9,869 nt of DNA from Desulfobacterales bacterium (GTDB lineage: Bacteria > Desulfobacterota > Desulfobacteria > Desulfobacterales > UBA11574), in assembly GCA_012974475.1 (NCBI GenBank), contig JAAXQD010000077.1, forward strand, positions 1 through 9,869, read 5' to 3'. The translations under genes were made by a program, and so were the position numbers. Shown piece by piece: positions 1 to 6,555 of the stretch (position 1 is the stretch's first letter; every line of letters starts with the position of its first letter). The notes beneath the pieces are model-generated. The model had not been told where the DNA came from and made no database searches. It worked only from the letters and a program-made list of their open reading frames with translations.

Positions 1-10
1 GAGTGATGTT

Positions 11-86
11 TGGCTCCCCAGCACGGACTCGAACCGCGGACCCGATGGTTAACAGCCATCTGCTCTGCCAACTGAGCTACTGGGGA
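11..86 (-). tRNA. tRNA-Asn (anticodon GTT), CCA encoded
   Basis: Read on the minus strand this folds as a complete 76-base tRNA. The acceptor stem TCCCCAG (86-80) pairs perfectly with CTGGGGA (21-15), followed by discriminator G (14) and a genomically encoded CCA (13-11). The anticodon stem GATGG/CCATC encloses loop CTGTTAA with anticodon GTT at 53-51, which reads Asn codons. The T-arm carries GGTTCGAGTCC. It lies 76 bases downstream of aspS on the same strand. The neighbouring AspRS looks non-discriminating, so this tRNA may first be charged with aspartate and then amidated; that part is inference. Confidence 0.97.
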
Positions 87-102
87 TCAATTGGAACATT
101 TC

Positions 103-131
103 CAAATAGTAAAAAATTTATATCAAGTCAA
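103..131 (-). promoter_or_regulatory. Candidate promoter for tRNA-Asn
   Basis: On the minus strand TTGACT (131-126) is followed after 17 bases by TATTTG (108-103), a good -35 and a weak -10 match. Transcription would start about 10 bases before the tRNA 5' end. The -10 overlaps a perfect inverted repeat, TTGGAA-ATG-TTCCAA (105-91), which ends 5 bases before the mature tRNA. The surroundings are AT-rich. The tRNA could equally be processed from the aspS transcript. Confidence 0.35.
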
Positions 132-162
132 GCAAAAATGTTTGTTTAATGGGTTCCTATTT

Positions 163-1944
163 TCAGCTTTTCTTTATTCGCAAAGAGAGTTCATCGAGCT
201 GGGTTTTGCCGGCACCTGCCGGCGCATTGGTCAGGAGACACGCTGCTTTTTGGGTTTTTGGAAAAGCGATGACATCCCGGATCGAAGGCTGTCCGCAGAG
301 AATCATTGTGAGCCGATCGAACCCCAGGGCAATTCCGCCATGGGGCGGTGCCCCTGAATCGAGGGCCGACAGCAAAAATCCGAATTTTTCCTCATAGGCT
401 TCCCGATCCATTCCCAGGGCTCCAAACACCCGTTCCTGAAGTTCCCGCTGGTGGATACGGATGCTCCCGCCGCCGATCTCCGAACCGTTCAATACCAGGT
501 CATACGCTCTTGATCTGACAGAAAGCGGGTCATCTTCCAGCAGACCATAATCTTCTTCAAGGGGGGCGGTGAACGGATGGTGCAATGCCTGGTTCCGGCC
601 TTCGTTTTCATCAAATTCGAGCAATGGAAACCGGGTGACCCAGACAAAACTGAAGCTGTCTTCCTGGATCAGTCCGAGCTTTTTCCCCAGAAAGTTTCGA
701 AGCTGTCCCAGCGCCTCGTTGGTGATCTTTGACTGGTCGGCAACGAAAAAGACAAGATCTCCGGGTTGCATATCGATCCGCTTTTCAAGCGCCTGTTTTT
801 CATCGTCGGTGAAGAATTTTGCAATGGGGGATTGCCATGAATCTTCACGCACCTTGATCCATGCCAGTCCCTTTGCCCGGTAAACAGTGACAAAGTCCGT
901 CAAATCATCGATCTCTTTTCGTGTAAAGTCGGTACAGCCTTTGGCATTTATCGCCTTAACGATGCCGCCTTTTTTAACGGCATTGGAGAAGACCTTGAAC
1001 CCTGCGTTTTCCACAATATCTGAGATATCAATAAGTTCAAGGGCAAATCGAATATCGGGTTTATCCAGACCGAAACGATCAACGGCATCCTCATAAGAGA
1101 GGCGCGGGAAAGGTGTTTGAAGGTTTTTCTCCATAACGTCCCTAAAGAGACTGACCATCATGTTCTCCGTAATTTCCATCACATCGTCTTCCCCGACAAA
1201 AGACATCTCCATGTCGATCTGGGTGAACTCCGGCTGGCGGTCCGCTCTGAGATCTTCGTCTCTGAAGCATTTGACAATCTGGTAGTACCGGTCAAATCCG
1301 GAAATCATCAGCAACTGTTTGAAAATTTGTGGAGACTGGGGCAGGGCGTAAAACATCCCCGAATTAACCCGGCTGGGCACAAGATAGTCCCTTGCGCCTT
1401 CGGGTGTGCTGCGGGTGAGCATCGGCGTTTCAATATCGATGAATCCAAGGTCGTCTAGATGCTGCCTGATAAGGGCGGCAGCCTTGTGCCGGGTGATGAT
1501 GTTTTTTTGTAAAAGTGGCCGCCTCAGATCAATATGACGGAATTTCAGCCGAATATTTTCCGAAACATCCACATGGTCTTCAATTATAAACGGCGGCGTT
1601 TCAGCGGCATTTAATATTTTAAGTTCCGTGGCAAACACCTCTATCTCACCGGTTTTGAGCTTGGGGTTGGTCATTCCCTCCAGTCTTCGTTTAACATTCC
1701 CCCGTATACCGATGACGTATTCGCTCCGGATGACATGGGCCTTTGCATGAACGTTCGGGCTGACTTCAGGGTTGAAAACAATCTGGGTGAGACCATTTTT
1801 GTCCCGCAGGTCAATGAAAATGACCCCGCCATGATCCCTTCGGCGCTGTACCCAGCCCATCAGGACCACTTCCGTGCCCACATTTTCCACACCCAGTTCG
1901 CAGCAGGTATGGGTCCTCCTCATATTACCAAGTTTATCTGACAA
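163..1944 (-). CDS. aspS: Aspartyl-tRNA synthetase, predicted non-discriminating
   Basis: Class IIb AspRS that attaches aspartate to tRNA in the cytoplasm. With the TTG start at 1944 the protein is 593 residues, normal for bacterial AspRS. Order: N-terminal OB-fold anticodon domain (about 1-115, with GWVQRRRDHGGVIFIDLRD), catalytic core, motif 2 (FRDEDLRADRQPEFTQID, about 227-244), an inserted GAD domain between motifs 2 and 3, motif 3 (GFDRLTMIL, about 541-549) and the usual tail AFPKTQKAACLLTNAPA. The TTG start is chosen because AAAGGAG (1960-1954) lies 9 bases before it. An in-frame ATG at 1923 (MRRTHTCC) is the alternative but sits 30 bases from that site. An upstream in-frame TTG at 2031 would add 29 residues that do not resemble AspRS. 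H38 and G90 align with the His31/Gly82 positions tied to tRNA-Asn recognition in Pseudomonas AspRS (Leu and Lys in E. coli), suggesting the enzyme also makes Asp-tRNA-Asn. It follows hisS and precedes tRNA-Asn. Confidence 0.97.
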   Translation of the reverse strand: MSDKLGNMRRTHTCCELGVENVGTEVVLMGWVQRRRDHGGVIFIDLRDKNGLTQIVFNPEVSPNVHAKAHVIRSEYVIGIRGNVKRRLEGMTNPKLKTGEIEVFATELKILNAAETPPFIIEDHVDVSENIRLKFRHIDLRRPLLQKNIITRHKAAALIRQHLDDLGFIDIETPMLTRSTPEGARDYLVPSRVNSGMFYALPQSPQIFKQLLMISGFDRYYQIVKCFRDEDLRADRQPEFTQIDMEMSFVGEDDVMEITENMMVSLFRDVMEKNLQTPFPRLSYEDAVDRFGLDKPDIRFALELIDISDIVENAGFKVFSNAVKKGGIVKAINAKGCTDFTRKEIDDLTDFVTVYRAKGLAWIKVREDSWQSPIAKFFTDDEKQALEKRIDMQPGDLVFFVADQSKITNEALGQLRNFLGKKLGLIQEDSFSFVWVTRFPLLEFDENEGRNQALHHPFTAPLEEDYGLLEDDPLSVRSRAYDLVLNGSEIGGGSIRIHQRELQERVFGALGMDREAYEEKFGFLLSALDSGAPPHGGIALGFDRLTMILCGQPSIRDVIAFPKTQKAACLLTNAPAGAGKTQLDELSLRIKKS

Positions 1945-1953
1945 TGGAAATAA

Positions 1954-1960
1954 CTCCTTT
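1954..1960 (-). promoter_or_regulatory. Ribosome binding site that decides a TTG start for aspS
   Basis: Minus-strand AAAGGAG, 9 bases upstream of TTG (1944-1942). It is the only strong site near the aspS 5' end. It favours the N-terminus MSDKLGNMRRTH over starting at the internal ATG at 1923. Confidence 0.7.
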
Positions 1961-2193
1961 CTACAACCAAGAAAATTTGTAGCCGTTTGGTTCTTTGAAG
2001 CACGCCGGCTCCAAAGGAACTCCAAGTGCAATTAAATTTTTAACGGAAATTGTTTGAGCGGTTTAGGGATCGTTATGAAAGGTCCCAAAGGGACTTGACT
2101 TATGAATGAAATATATTCTTAGAACGAAATCCTTTATAAGTAACCCCGGCGAGTTGTTTCATTACGGGCCCTTGTCCACGGGTATCACCCGTG
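1961..2193 (-). other. Hairpin-rich hisS-aspS spacer / aspS leader
   Basis: The 296-base spacer between hisS and aspS (1945-2240) has no gene but four inverted repeats. In minus-strand order they are CACGGGT-GAT-ACCCGTG (2193-2177, perfect 7 bp), GTCCC-TTT-GGGAC (2094-2082, 5 bp), an 11-bp stem with one bulged C and one G-U pair and an 8-base loop (2020-1990), and CTACAA/TTGTAG around a 10-base loop (1982-1961). The last abuts the aspS ribosome binding site. None has the strong GC stem plus U-run of a classic intrinsic terminator. They may be leader structure, processing sites or part of a weak terminator for hisS. Function is unknown. Confidence 0.45.
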
Positions 2194-2240
2194 AAAATTT
2201 AACACGGCTTGAAGTGATAATGTTTTCAAAAACAAAATTT

Positions 2241-3494
2241 TTACGAAAAATTTTCTATAATCTTCTCCACAACATCCTCAATGGGGATCGACATCTGTAT
2301 TTTTGTTGTCATGTCGCGCAGAATAACAGCCCCTTCTTTAACCTCGTTATCACCCACAATCAAGACATGTTTTGCGCCCAACCGGTGGGCCCGTTTCATC
2401 TGGCTCTTTAAACTTTTATCGCCAAATTCCATGTCCGCTTTAATGCCTTCAAGGCCCAATGCACATTTCCATTCAAACACCAGGAATCGGTTCTGTTCAC
2501 CCAGTGCAGCGATAAAAATATCAGGTGTCTGAGCAAAATCTGTGCGGTTAAGATCCGTAATCTCTGCCAATCGGTCAAACCCTATGGCAAAGCCTGTTGC
2601 CGGAGTATCCGGTCCGCCGAGGGCTTTAATCAGACCGTCATATCGCCCCCCGCCTGCCACGGCATTCTGCGCACCCAACTCACCGGTCTGAATTTCAAAG
2701 GTTGTACGGGTATAATAATCCAGGCCCCTGACCAGTTTTTTGTCAACGGTAAACGGAACGTTGATGGCTTTAAGGGCCCCCTTGACGATTTCAAAGTGCT
2801 GATTGCAAGCCGGACACAAATGATCCAGAATAGACGGTGCATCCGTCATCGCCGTTCTGCAGGCCGGCACTTTGCAGTCGAGGACGCGCAAAGGATTTCG
2901 GTCTTTTCTTCTGACACAGTCTGAACAAAGATCCCCACTGGATGACGTCAAAAAACCTGAAAGGGCTGCTTTGAATTCCGGGCGGCATTCAGGACATCCC
3001 AGGGAATTGATATGGGCCGCAACATCGGACACAGACAGTCTTGAAAAGAGTGTCAACAGGATAAAAATCAATTCAACGTCAACCAACGGCGAGTCCACAC
3101 CGATAATTTCGGCATTGATTTGATAGAACTGCCGGTATCTCCCTTTTTGGGGCCTTTCCCGGCGAAACATAGGGCCGATGGTATAAAATTTCCGGACCGG
3201 ATCTTTCGCATACAATTTGTGCTGGATATAGGATCGACAAACAGATGCCGTTGCTTCGGGCCGCAGGGTGATAAGATCACCTTTTCGGTCCGGGAAGGTG
3301 TACATTTCTTTTTCAACAATATCCGTATCTTCACCAATGCTCTTGGCAAACAGTTCGGTGCGCTCCATAATCGGAATTCGGATCTCTTTGAATCCGAAAT
3401 CTTCAAAAAGAGCCCTGGCGGTCTTTTCGATCTCCTGCCAGAGCTCAACTTCACCCGGGAGTATATCTTTAAATCCTTTAATTAACTGTATCAT
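2241..3494 (-). CDS. hisS: Histidyl-tRNA synthetase
   Basis: Class IIa HisRS that charges tRNA-His in the cytoplasm; 417 residues, a typical bacterial length. The N-terminus IKGFKDILPGE is the usual HisRS opening. Motif 2 is FRRERPQKGRYRQFYQINAE (about 110-129). The HisRS-specific histidine-binding motif LVRGLDYYTRTTFE starts near residue 254, followed by AVAGGGRYDGLIKALGG and motif 3 (TGFAIGFDRL, about 300-309). The C-terminal alpha/beta anticodon-binding domain follows. The insertion domain has four cysteine pairs: C167/C170, C190/C193, C207/C212 and C227/C230. This suggests metal binding, though several of these cysteines are common in bacterial HisRS. The ATG start is 3 bases after the stop of the HPS-RraA gene with no strong ribosome binding site of its own, so translational coupling is likely. 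Confidence 0.98.
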   Translation of the reverse strand: MIQLIKGFKDILPGEVELWQEIEKTARALFEDFGFKEIRIPIMERTELFAKSIGEDTDIVEKEMYTFPDRKGDLITLRPEATASVCRSYIQHKLYAKDPVRKFYTIGPMFRRERPQKGRYRQFYQINAEIIGVDSPLVDVELIFILLTLFSRLSVSDVAAHINSLGCPECRPEFKAALSGFLTSSSGDLCSDCVRRKDRNPLRVLDCKVPACRTAMTDAPSILDHLCPACNQHFEIVKGALKAINVPFTVDKKLVRGLDYYTRTTFEIQTGELGAQNAVAGGGRYDGLIKALGGPDTPATGFAIGFDRLAEITDLNRTDFAQTPDIFIAALGEQNRFLVFEWKCALGLEGIKADMEFGDKSLKSQMKRAHRLGAKHVLIVGDNEVKEGAVILRDMTTKIQMSIPIEDVVEKIIENFS

Positions 3495-3497
3495 GCT

Positions 3498-4784
3498 TTA
3501 TTTCTTTTCCCAGCGCAAAAGCTCTGTTACCTGGCTCAGGGTGCTTCCCTCTTTGATCTCCTCTCGTATGCGGTTTTCCTTCTCCAGAACATCCATGCTC
3601 CGGTTGGCGTACTCTACGGCAATGGCTTTCGGCAGTACCACAACCCCGTCGTCGTCCCCCAGAAGCCAGTCTCCGGGTTCCACACGCATATTTCCCACCG
3701 TCACCGGAACGCCGATCTCTCCAAACCCTTTGGGTTCGCCGGCATTGGGCATTACAAGTCTGCTGAAAGACGGGAATTTCATGTCAATAATTTCAGGGCT
3801 ATCTCTCAGGGCGCCGTCAATGACGACGCCGGCAAGACCCCTTTGAACTGCGGAATGGGTTGCCAGCTCTCCCCAGATGGCCGGCCCCGAGCCACCGGCA
3901 TCGATGACAACAACTTCACCCGGTTCTGCCACGTCAATGGCCTGAACCGGTTTGGCCCAGTCCCCGGGATAGGTTCTTACGGTAACCGCCTGACCCACCA
4001 TCCGGATGCCGGGGTAAATCGGACGAATTCCCTGCAGAACGCCCCCTCGATGCAGAGCATCTGAAAGGTTCGCTGACGACACCAGTTCCAATATTTCTCG
4101 AATCTGAGACTCGCCCTTTCGTTTAAAAAGGGTGGTACTGATGCTTTTCCCGGTATCGAGCCCCTGCCGGATTTCTCGAGCCGCCTGTTCAGGATCCATG
4201 GCTTTGGTGATGGCGCCCCCCACAATAACGATGGCTGCACCGGCCTCCACCGCTCTGGCAGCGGTCTCAGAATTTATACCTCCGGCCACCGCCACCGGAA
4301 TGGACAATGCTTTGCTGACCTGGCGTAAAGCGTCGAAAGGATCTTTACCTTCCATCTGCTCGTCGATGGCGCAATGTACCGACACATAGTCGGCCCCAAA
4401 GTCCTCGACCCGCTTTGCTCTGGACAGAACATCATCCACCGCAATCATATCCACCACAATTTTTGCACCATAATTCTTGCCGGCCTGGATGCATTCCCGG
4501 ATGGTCGCATCACTGGATGCGCCAAGTACGTCGACGATATTGGCACCTGCTTTGGCTGCAGTTTCGACCTCGGTTCTGCCGGCATCCATGATCTTCATAT
4601 CTGCGACGATGGTGACGTTCGGGAAAAGTCTCCTGAGTTCCCTGACGGCATGCAGACCTTCACTCTTGATGAGCGGCGTGCCGGCTTCGAGCCAGTCTAC
4701 GCCGCCGGCGATTCCGGCCTCGGCGCTTTTCAGAGCCCGTTTCAAATCTACAAAATCTAATGCCAATTGCAGGATTGGTTTCAT
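3498..4784 (-). CDS. 3-hexulose-6-phosphate synthase fused to RraA/HMG-CHA-aldolase-like domain
   Basis: A 428-residue two-domain protein. Residues 1 to about 210 are a hexulose-6-phosphate synthase of the OMP decarboxylase superfamily. It condenses formaldehyde with ribulose 5-phosphate, reversibly. Visible marks are LQLALDF, E33, the catalytic DMKIMD (D62-x-K64-x-x-D67), VHCAIDEQ and the phosphate-binding VAGGIN and IVIVGGAIT stretches. After a linker (about 211-228) comes an RraA-fold domain: GGSGPAIWGELATHSA (297-312), IDGALRD (322-328) and LLGDDDGVVVLP near the end. It keeps R327-D328-x-x-E331, expected of HMG/CHA aldolases and oxaloacetate decarboxylases and not of E. coli RraA. The start is ATG at 4784, where AAAGGAGG lies just upstream. 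It begins 10 bases after hxlB. The same fusion is annotated in archaea as hexulose-6-phosphate synthase/ribonuclease regulator. The function of the second domain is unproven. Confidence 0.93.
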   Translation of the reverse strand: MKPILQLALDFVDLKRALKSAEAGIAGGVDWLEAGTPLIKSEGLHAVRELRRLFPNVTIVADMKIMDAGRTEVETAAKAGANIVDVLGASSDATIRECIQAGKNYGAKIVVDMIAVDDVLSRAKRVEDFGADYVSVHCAIDEQMEGKDPFDALRQVSKALSIPVAVAGGINSETAARAVEAGAAIVIVGGAITKAMDPEQAAREIRQGLDTGKSISTTLFKRKGESQIREILELVSSANLSDALHRGGVLQGIRPIYPGIRMVGQAVTVRTYPGDWAKPVQAIDVAEPGEVVVIDAGGSGPAIWGELATHSAVQRGLAGVVIDGALRDSPEIIDMKFPSFSRLVMPNAGEPKGFGEIGVPVTVGNMRVEPGDWLLGDDDGVVVLPKAIAVEYANRSMDVLEKENRIREEIKEGSTLSQVTELLRWEKK

Positions 4785-4794
4785 ATTTCCTCCT
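4785..4794 (-). promoter_or_regulatory. Strong ribosome binding site of the HPS-RraA gene
   Basis: Minus-strand AAAGGAGG follows the hxlB stop codon directly and lies about 4 bases before ATG 4784. It fixes that ATG as the start over a longer reading frame that would overlap the end of hxlB. Confidence 0.8.
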
Positions 4795-5337
4795 TTATTC
4801 GATAACCGCATGTCTGGATGAAACGCTTCCGACATCTTTTTTTCGGGTCTGGTATATTTTTAACACCACTGCCTCCAAGAAAAGAAAGGCAGATTGTTCA
4901 AAAAGAGAGCCGGCCATCTGGGCTGATTCCGGCTCACCATCACGGCACAGTTTCGTGGTTCCTGGAATATGTAGGCTTTTATCCACCAGAGACGCGATTT
5001 TCGATTCAATATTTCCCAGGATACCGTATGTTTCGGTATGGTGCTGTTTGGCACTTTTCACTGCTTCGAGGGTCGAAGGGGTTTCCCCGGACCCGCTCAA
5101 TACGATGAGCAGGTCATTACGGGTAATTGCCGGCGTAACGGTTTCGCCGCAAAAGTAAACGCTGTAGCCCAAATGCATTAGGCGCATGCAAAAACAGCGC
5201 AAAATAAAGCCGGATCTGCCCTGTGCCGAAAAAAAGATAGATTCCGCATTCAGGATCCTCTGGATAAAATCCTCCGCCGCTTCATCACTGATATTTTGCG
5301 CCAGACAGCGGTTCTCTTCCAAAATAACGTCGATCAT
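4795..5337 (-). CDS. hxlB: 6-phospho-3-hexuloisomerase
   Basis: SIS-domain sugar isomerase that interconverts 3-hexulose 6-phosphate and fructose 6-phosphate, the second step of the ribulose monophosphate pathway. The 180-residue length matches HxlB/MJ1247-type enzymes (about 180-185). Marks are QGRSGFILRCFCMRLMHLG (39-57), GETVTPAI (64-71), the phosphosugar-binding LSGSGET (80-86), a MAGSLFEQ stretch before the last helix and the conserved C-terminal RHAVIE. It is immediately upstream of the HPS fusion, so the two enzymes act in sequence. ATG 5337 fits homolog length but has no properly spaced ribosome binding site (AGGA is only 1 base away). A CTG at 5397, 6 bases after an AAGGGG stretch, would add 20 residues and is a possible alternative. 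Used forward, the pair fixes formaldehyde; in reverse, as in many archaea, it makes ribulose 5-phosphate. Confidence 0.93.
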   Translation of the reverse strand: MIDVILEENRCLAQNISDEAAEDFIQRILNAESIFFSAQGRSGFILRCFCMRLMHLGYSVYFCGETVTPAITRNDLLIVLSGSGETPSTLEAVKSAKQHHTETYGILGNIESKIASLVDKSLHIPGTTKLCRDGEPESAQMAGSLFEQSAFLFLEAVVLKIYQTRKKDVGSVSSRHAVIE

Positions 5338-5682
5338 TTCCTGGAAAGTAACCGTGTTGTCTTTTTCGGCAATTTTGGATGTCAGATGTTGTTTCAGAAC
5401 AGCCCCTTAAACATAAAAATCTAAAAAATATTTCTGCGAAGGATTCATGCGAATCGGTTTTTGAGTGAGCCGCGTGAATCCGATACAGTTTCATAGAGCA
5501 AAATGGTATAAATGTTAAAAAAAACTTGCTGTTGAAATATGGAAGTATGACGAAATGGCTCCTGCGTGTCAAGAAAATATTCGGCGCCTCATACATCAAA
5601 AACTACCGATCGCTTTGGGTTGACAATGGCCGGTTCGCCATTGTAGTCACTTTAAGAACCATAACCGAGTTGGGAGACGAGA
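5338..5682. other. Divergent intergenic region with two inverted repeats
   Basis: These 345 bases between the leftward hxlB operon and the rightward DUF2520 gene hold no convincing gene. The middle (5411-5540) is AT-rich. GGATTCATGCG (5441-5451) and CGCGTGAATCC (5471-5481) form an inverted repeat matching at 10 of 11 positions around a 19-base loop. The left arm overlaps a smaller GATTC-ATGC-GAATC repeat (5442-5455). The position suits an operator or 5'-leader hairpin for the hxlB operon. I found no convincing -35/-10 pair for that operon. Confidence 0.4.
5620..5647 (+). promoter_or_regulatory. Candidate promoter for the DUF2520 gene, with palindromic spacer
   Basis: A perfect TTGACA (5620-5625) is followed after 16 bases by TGTAGT (5642-5647), a 4 of 6 match to the -10 box. 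The spacer is nearly filled by the perfect inverted repeat AATGGC-CGGTTC-GCCATT (5625-5642), where a regulator could bind. Transcription would start about 30 bases before the gene's ATG at 5683. Confidence 0.45.
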
Positions 5683-6555
5683 ATGAAACCTTCATTTGCC
5701 ATTGTCGGATGCGGAAGGGTTGGTACGGCCCTTGCCATTTTTTTAACCCGAGCCGGATACCGGGCTGTCGGATTTGCCAGCAAAAGCATTTCATCGGCCA
5801 AACGGGTCGCAAATAGGGTCCGATCCGACCATTTCAGCAATGTACCATGGGAGATAACACCCGCGGCGGATGTCGTTTTTATTACAACACCGGACAGTGC
5901 CATACCCGACACCTGTAACAAGATATCCCAAAATATCGGGTTTGCCGAAAATGCCGTTGTGATGCACTGCAGCGGAGCATTGGCGTCATCGGTTTTATCC
6001 GGTGCCAAGGATTGCGGTGCGTGGATCGGGTCGATGCATCCCTTGCAGAGCTTTGCTTCGGCCGACTGCGAAACCAATCCTTTTCAAGATATCGTTGTGT
6101 CCATCGAAGGTGAAGAACGTGCACTTGAATCTGCAAGGGAGATTTCCGCCGATCTCGGCGGACGGGGGATTGAGATTCTGACAGAAGCCAAAACCCTTTA
6201 CCATGCATCAGCGGTGGTGGCATCAAATTTTCTGGTCACCTTGCTTGACCTTGCAATTCGGCTCATCGGTGAAGCCGGCGTCGATCGTCAGGATGCGTTT
6301 AACTTATTGAAACCTCTCATTGAAGGCACGTTATCCAATATAGAAAAAGTCGGGGCTCGAGACGCGCTCACCGGCCCCATTGTCAGAGGGGACGTAAAAA
6401 CCGTAGAAAAGCATATCGAAGAAATCGGCTTAAAAAGACCAGAACTTCTCATGCTTTATAAAACACTTGCTTTCTATACCATAGATATTGCGGCGGCAAG
6501 GGGCGCGATCTCGGAATCATCCGTGCAGGAGCTTAAAAGTATTGCCGGGCCATAA
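5683..6555 (+). CDS. Rossmann-like / DUF2520 domain protein, putative NAD(P)-dependent oxidoreductase
   Basis: A 290-residue cytoplasmic protein. The N-terminal half is a Rossmann fold: FAIVGCGRVGTAL with the dinucleotide-binding G9-x-G11-x-x-G14, an acidic/TTPDSAIPD strand end (about 68-76), then MHCSGALAS (94-102) and GSMHPLQSF (116-124). The C-terminal half is the helical DUF2520 domain, with YHASAVVASNF (173-183) as its signature. The layout recalls ketopantoate, pyrroline-5-carboxylate and F420-dependent reductases, but the substrate is unknown. The start is well supported, with GGGAG 6 bases before ATG. It is divergent from the hxlB operon and has a TTGACA promoter candidate upstream. 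The next gene is 214 bases away. Family assignment is good; enzymatic activity is inferred from the fold only. Confidence 0.88.
   Translation: MKPSFAIVGCGRVGTALAIFLTRAGYRAVGFASKSISSAKRVANRVRSDHFSNVPWEITPAADVVFITTPDSAIPDTCNKISQNIGFAENAVVMHCSGALASSVLSGAKDCGAWIGSMHPLQSFASADCETNPFQDIVVSIEGEERALESAREISADLGGRGIEILTEAKTLYHASAVVASNFLVTLLDLAIRLIGEAGVDRQDAFNLLKPLIEGTLSNIEKVGARDALTGPIVRGDVKTVEKHIEEIGLKRPELLMLYKTLAFYTIDIAAARGAISESSVQELKSIAGP

Noticed and set aside
1117..1458. Open reading frames opposite aspS, hisS and the other large genes
   Set aside because: They overlap well-recognised proteins, have no family resemblance or ribosome binding site, and look like antisense shadows.
2177..2193. Resemblance of GGGTGATACCC upstream of aspS to a T-box core
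   Set aside because: It is a simple perfect hairpin, and I see no specifier stem, no antiterminator partner and no terminator before aspS. T-boxes for aspS are not expected in this group.
3498..4100. Naming the C-terminal domain an RNase E inhibitor (RraA)
   Set aside because: The domain keeps aldolase-type R-D-x-x-E residues absent from E. coli RraA, and such domains occur in archaea that lack RNase E.
5526..5816. A possible small gene in the divergent spacer running into the DUF2520 gene
   Set aside because: It overlaps the well-supported start at 5683 in another frame, covers the promoter candidate and resembles no known protein.
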